Origin: Pyrinomonadaceae bacterium
GTDB taxonomy: Bacteria > Acidobacteriota > Blastocatellia > Pyrinomonadales > Pyrinomonadaceae
Length of the DNA stretch: 6,142 nucleotides
NCBI GenBank assembly: GCA_025929655.1
Contig: JAICPV010000155.1
Coordinates: 1-6,142 of the forward strand
Direction of reading: 5' to 3'
The position numbers were made by a program, and so were the translations under genes. Shown piece after piece: positions 5,829-6,142 of the stretch. Positions within the stretch are counted from its first letter, which is position 1. Every line of letters begins with the position of its first letter. The notes beneath the pieces are model-generated. The model did no database searches, was not told the origin of the DNA, and saw only the letters and a list, made by a program, of their open reading frames with translations.

Positions 5829-6142
5829 CGGCGGAAAAGCCTTTTCCGGCTGTTCCGTCCCCGCGCTGCCCTGGACAGTTCCGGTCGGGAACCAAGTTCC
5901 CAAATTTGGGCCGCGGGGGTAAGCGCCGTCGACCACTCGGGGTGGGGCTTGTCGGGTGTCGAATGGGGACGAATTCGGTTACAAAACTCGGTCGCGACGG
6001 AACGCCGATTCAGTCTCTTCGAATTCGGCCGGTGGTGATGATCGTCGGCAGCGGCGAGGACGATGGCCTATTCAAGGGTCGCGATGCTAGTTCGCTTCCA
6101 TCCAGCAATTGAAGTTTCAGCATCAAGCGGATCTCCGTTCGC
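5779..6142. other. Region after uvrA without a recognised gene
   Basis: No gene could be supported in these 364 bases. Two plus-strand frames stay open (5814-6038 and 5906-6112), but their translations overlap in different frames, are rich in R, S and G, and show no recognisable fold or good ribosome binding site. Near the right edge, a plus-strand frame from ATG 6063 (MAYSRVAMLVRF...) or ATG 6084, the latter with AAGGG five bases upstream, runs off the window. Two minus-strand frames enter from the right and stop at 6068 and 6010. Any of these could be a gene end, but none is recognised. The first 130 bases carry the inverted repeats listed separately. Confidence 0.6.
5878..5910. repeat. Cluster of overlapping inverted repeats with alternative pairings
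   Basis: GGAAC at 5888-5892 can pair with GTTCC on its left (5878-5882, 5-base loop) or, as GGGAAC (5887-5892), with GTTCCC on its right (5896-5901, 3-base loop). The CCC ending the right-hand stem also begins the perfect 12-bp palindrome CCCAAATTTGGG (5899-5910). The pairings exclude each other, as in a switch, though chance in a short region is possible. Confidence 0.5.

Noticed and set aside
5940..6040. Possible tmRNA-like or other known RNA gene in the G-rich stretch after uvrA
   Set aside because: I could not find the tmRNA ends, a tag frame, a tRNA cloverleaf or RNase P RNA core motifs.
5814..6112. Two overlapping plus-strand frames of 74 and 68 codons after uvrA
   Set aside because: No ribosome binding site, no recognisable sequence, R/S/G-rich composition, and the first starts within the inverted-repeat cluster.

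Overview
This looks like a chromosomal segment of a moderately GC-rich bacterium carrying mostly household genes, with a small, less familiar two-gene unit in the middle. Gene content alone does not fix the taxon. An A/T heptamer-type inverted repeat set in GC-richer DNA, few strong Shine-Dalgarno sites, a YeiH-type transporter of the short form and a lysine-rich UvrA insert made me think of Acidobacteriota (Blastocatellia-like). That is an impression, not a demonstrated assignment.

Layout. Bases 2-247 are the 3' end of an unrecognised gene on the plus strand. It is followed after three bases by gpmA, the cofactor-dependent phosphoglycerate mutase of glycolysis (251-997). A perfect 24-bp A/T-rich inverted repeat (996-1019 / 1052-1075) built of 7-base units fills the short gap to a YeiH-family membrane protein, a putative sulfate exporter (1083-2012). 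Two minus-strand genes converge on it with a 2-base gap. They are a DUF3140-like protein with a histone-H1-like basic tail (2729-2208) and, overlapping its stop codon by 11 bases, a 67-residue proline-rich acidic peptide gene (2218-2015). A 142-bp intergenic region (2730-2871) separates them from the divergently transcribed uvrA (2872-5778), the damage-sensing ATPase of nucleotide excision repair. The last 364 bases hold no gene I recognise but are unusually rich in short inverted repeats, some mutually exclusive.

How the genes relate. gpmA, the transporter and uvrA are independent functions and the window is not one pathway. The only clear linked unit is the DUF3140-like gene plus the proline-rich gene, where overlap and a good ribosome binding site inside the upstream gene indicate translational coupling. 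Their opposite charge (basic tail against acidic disordered peptide) invites the guess that they interact. The pair shares its upstream region with uvrA, and both flanking start codons are preceded by the same 8-base motif at the same distance. No mobile element, CRISPR array, tRNA or rRNA was seen.
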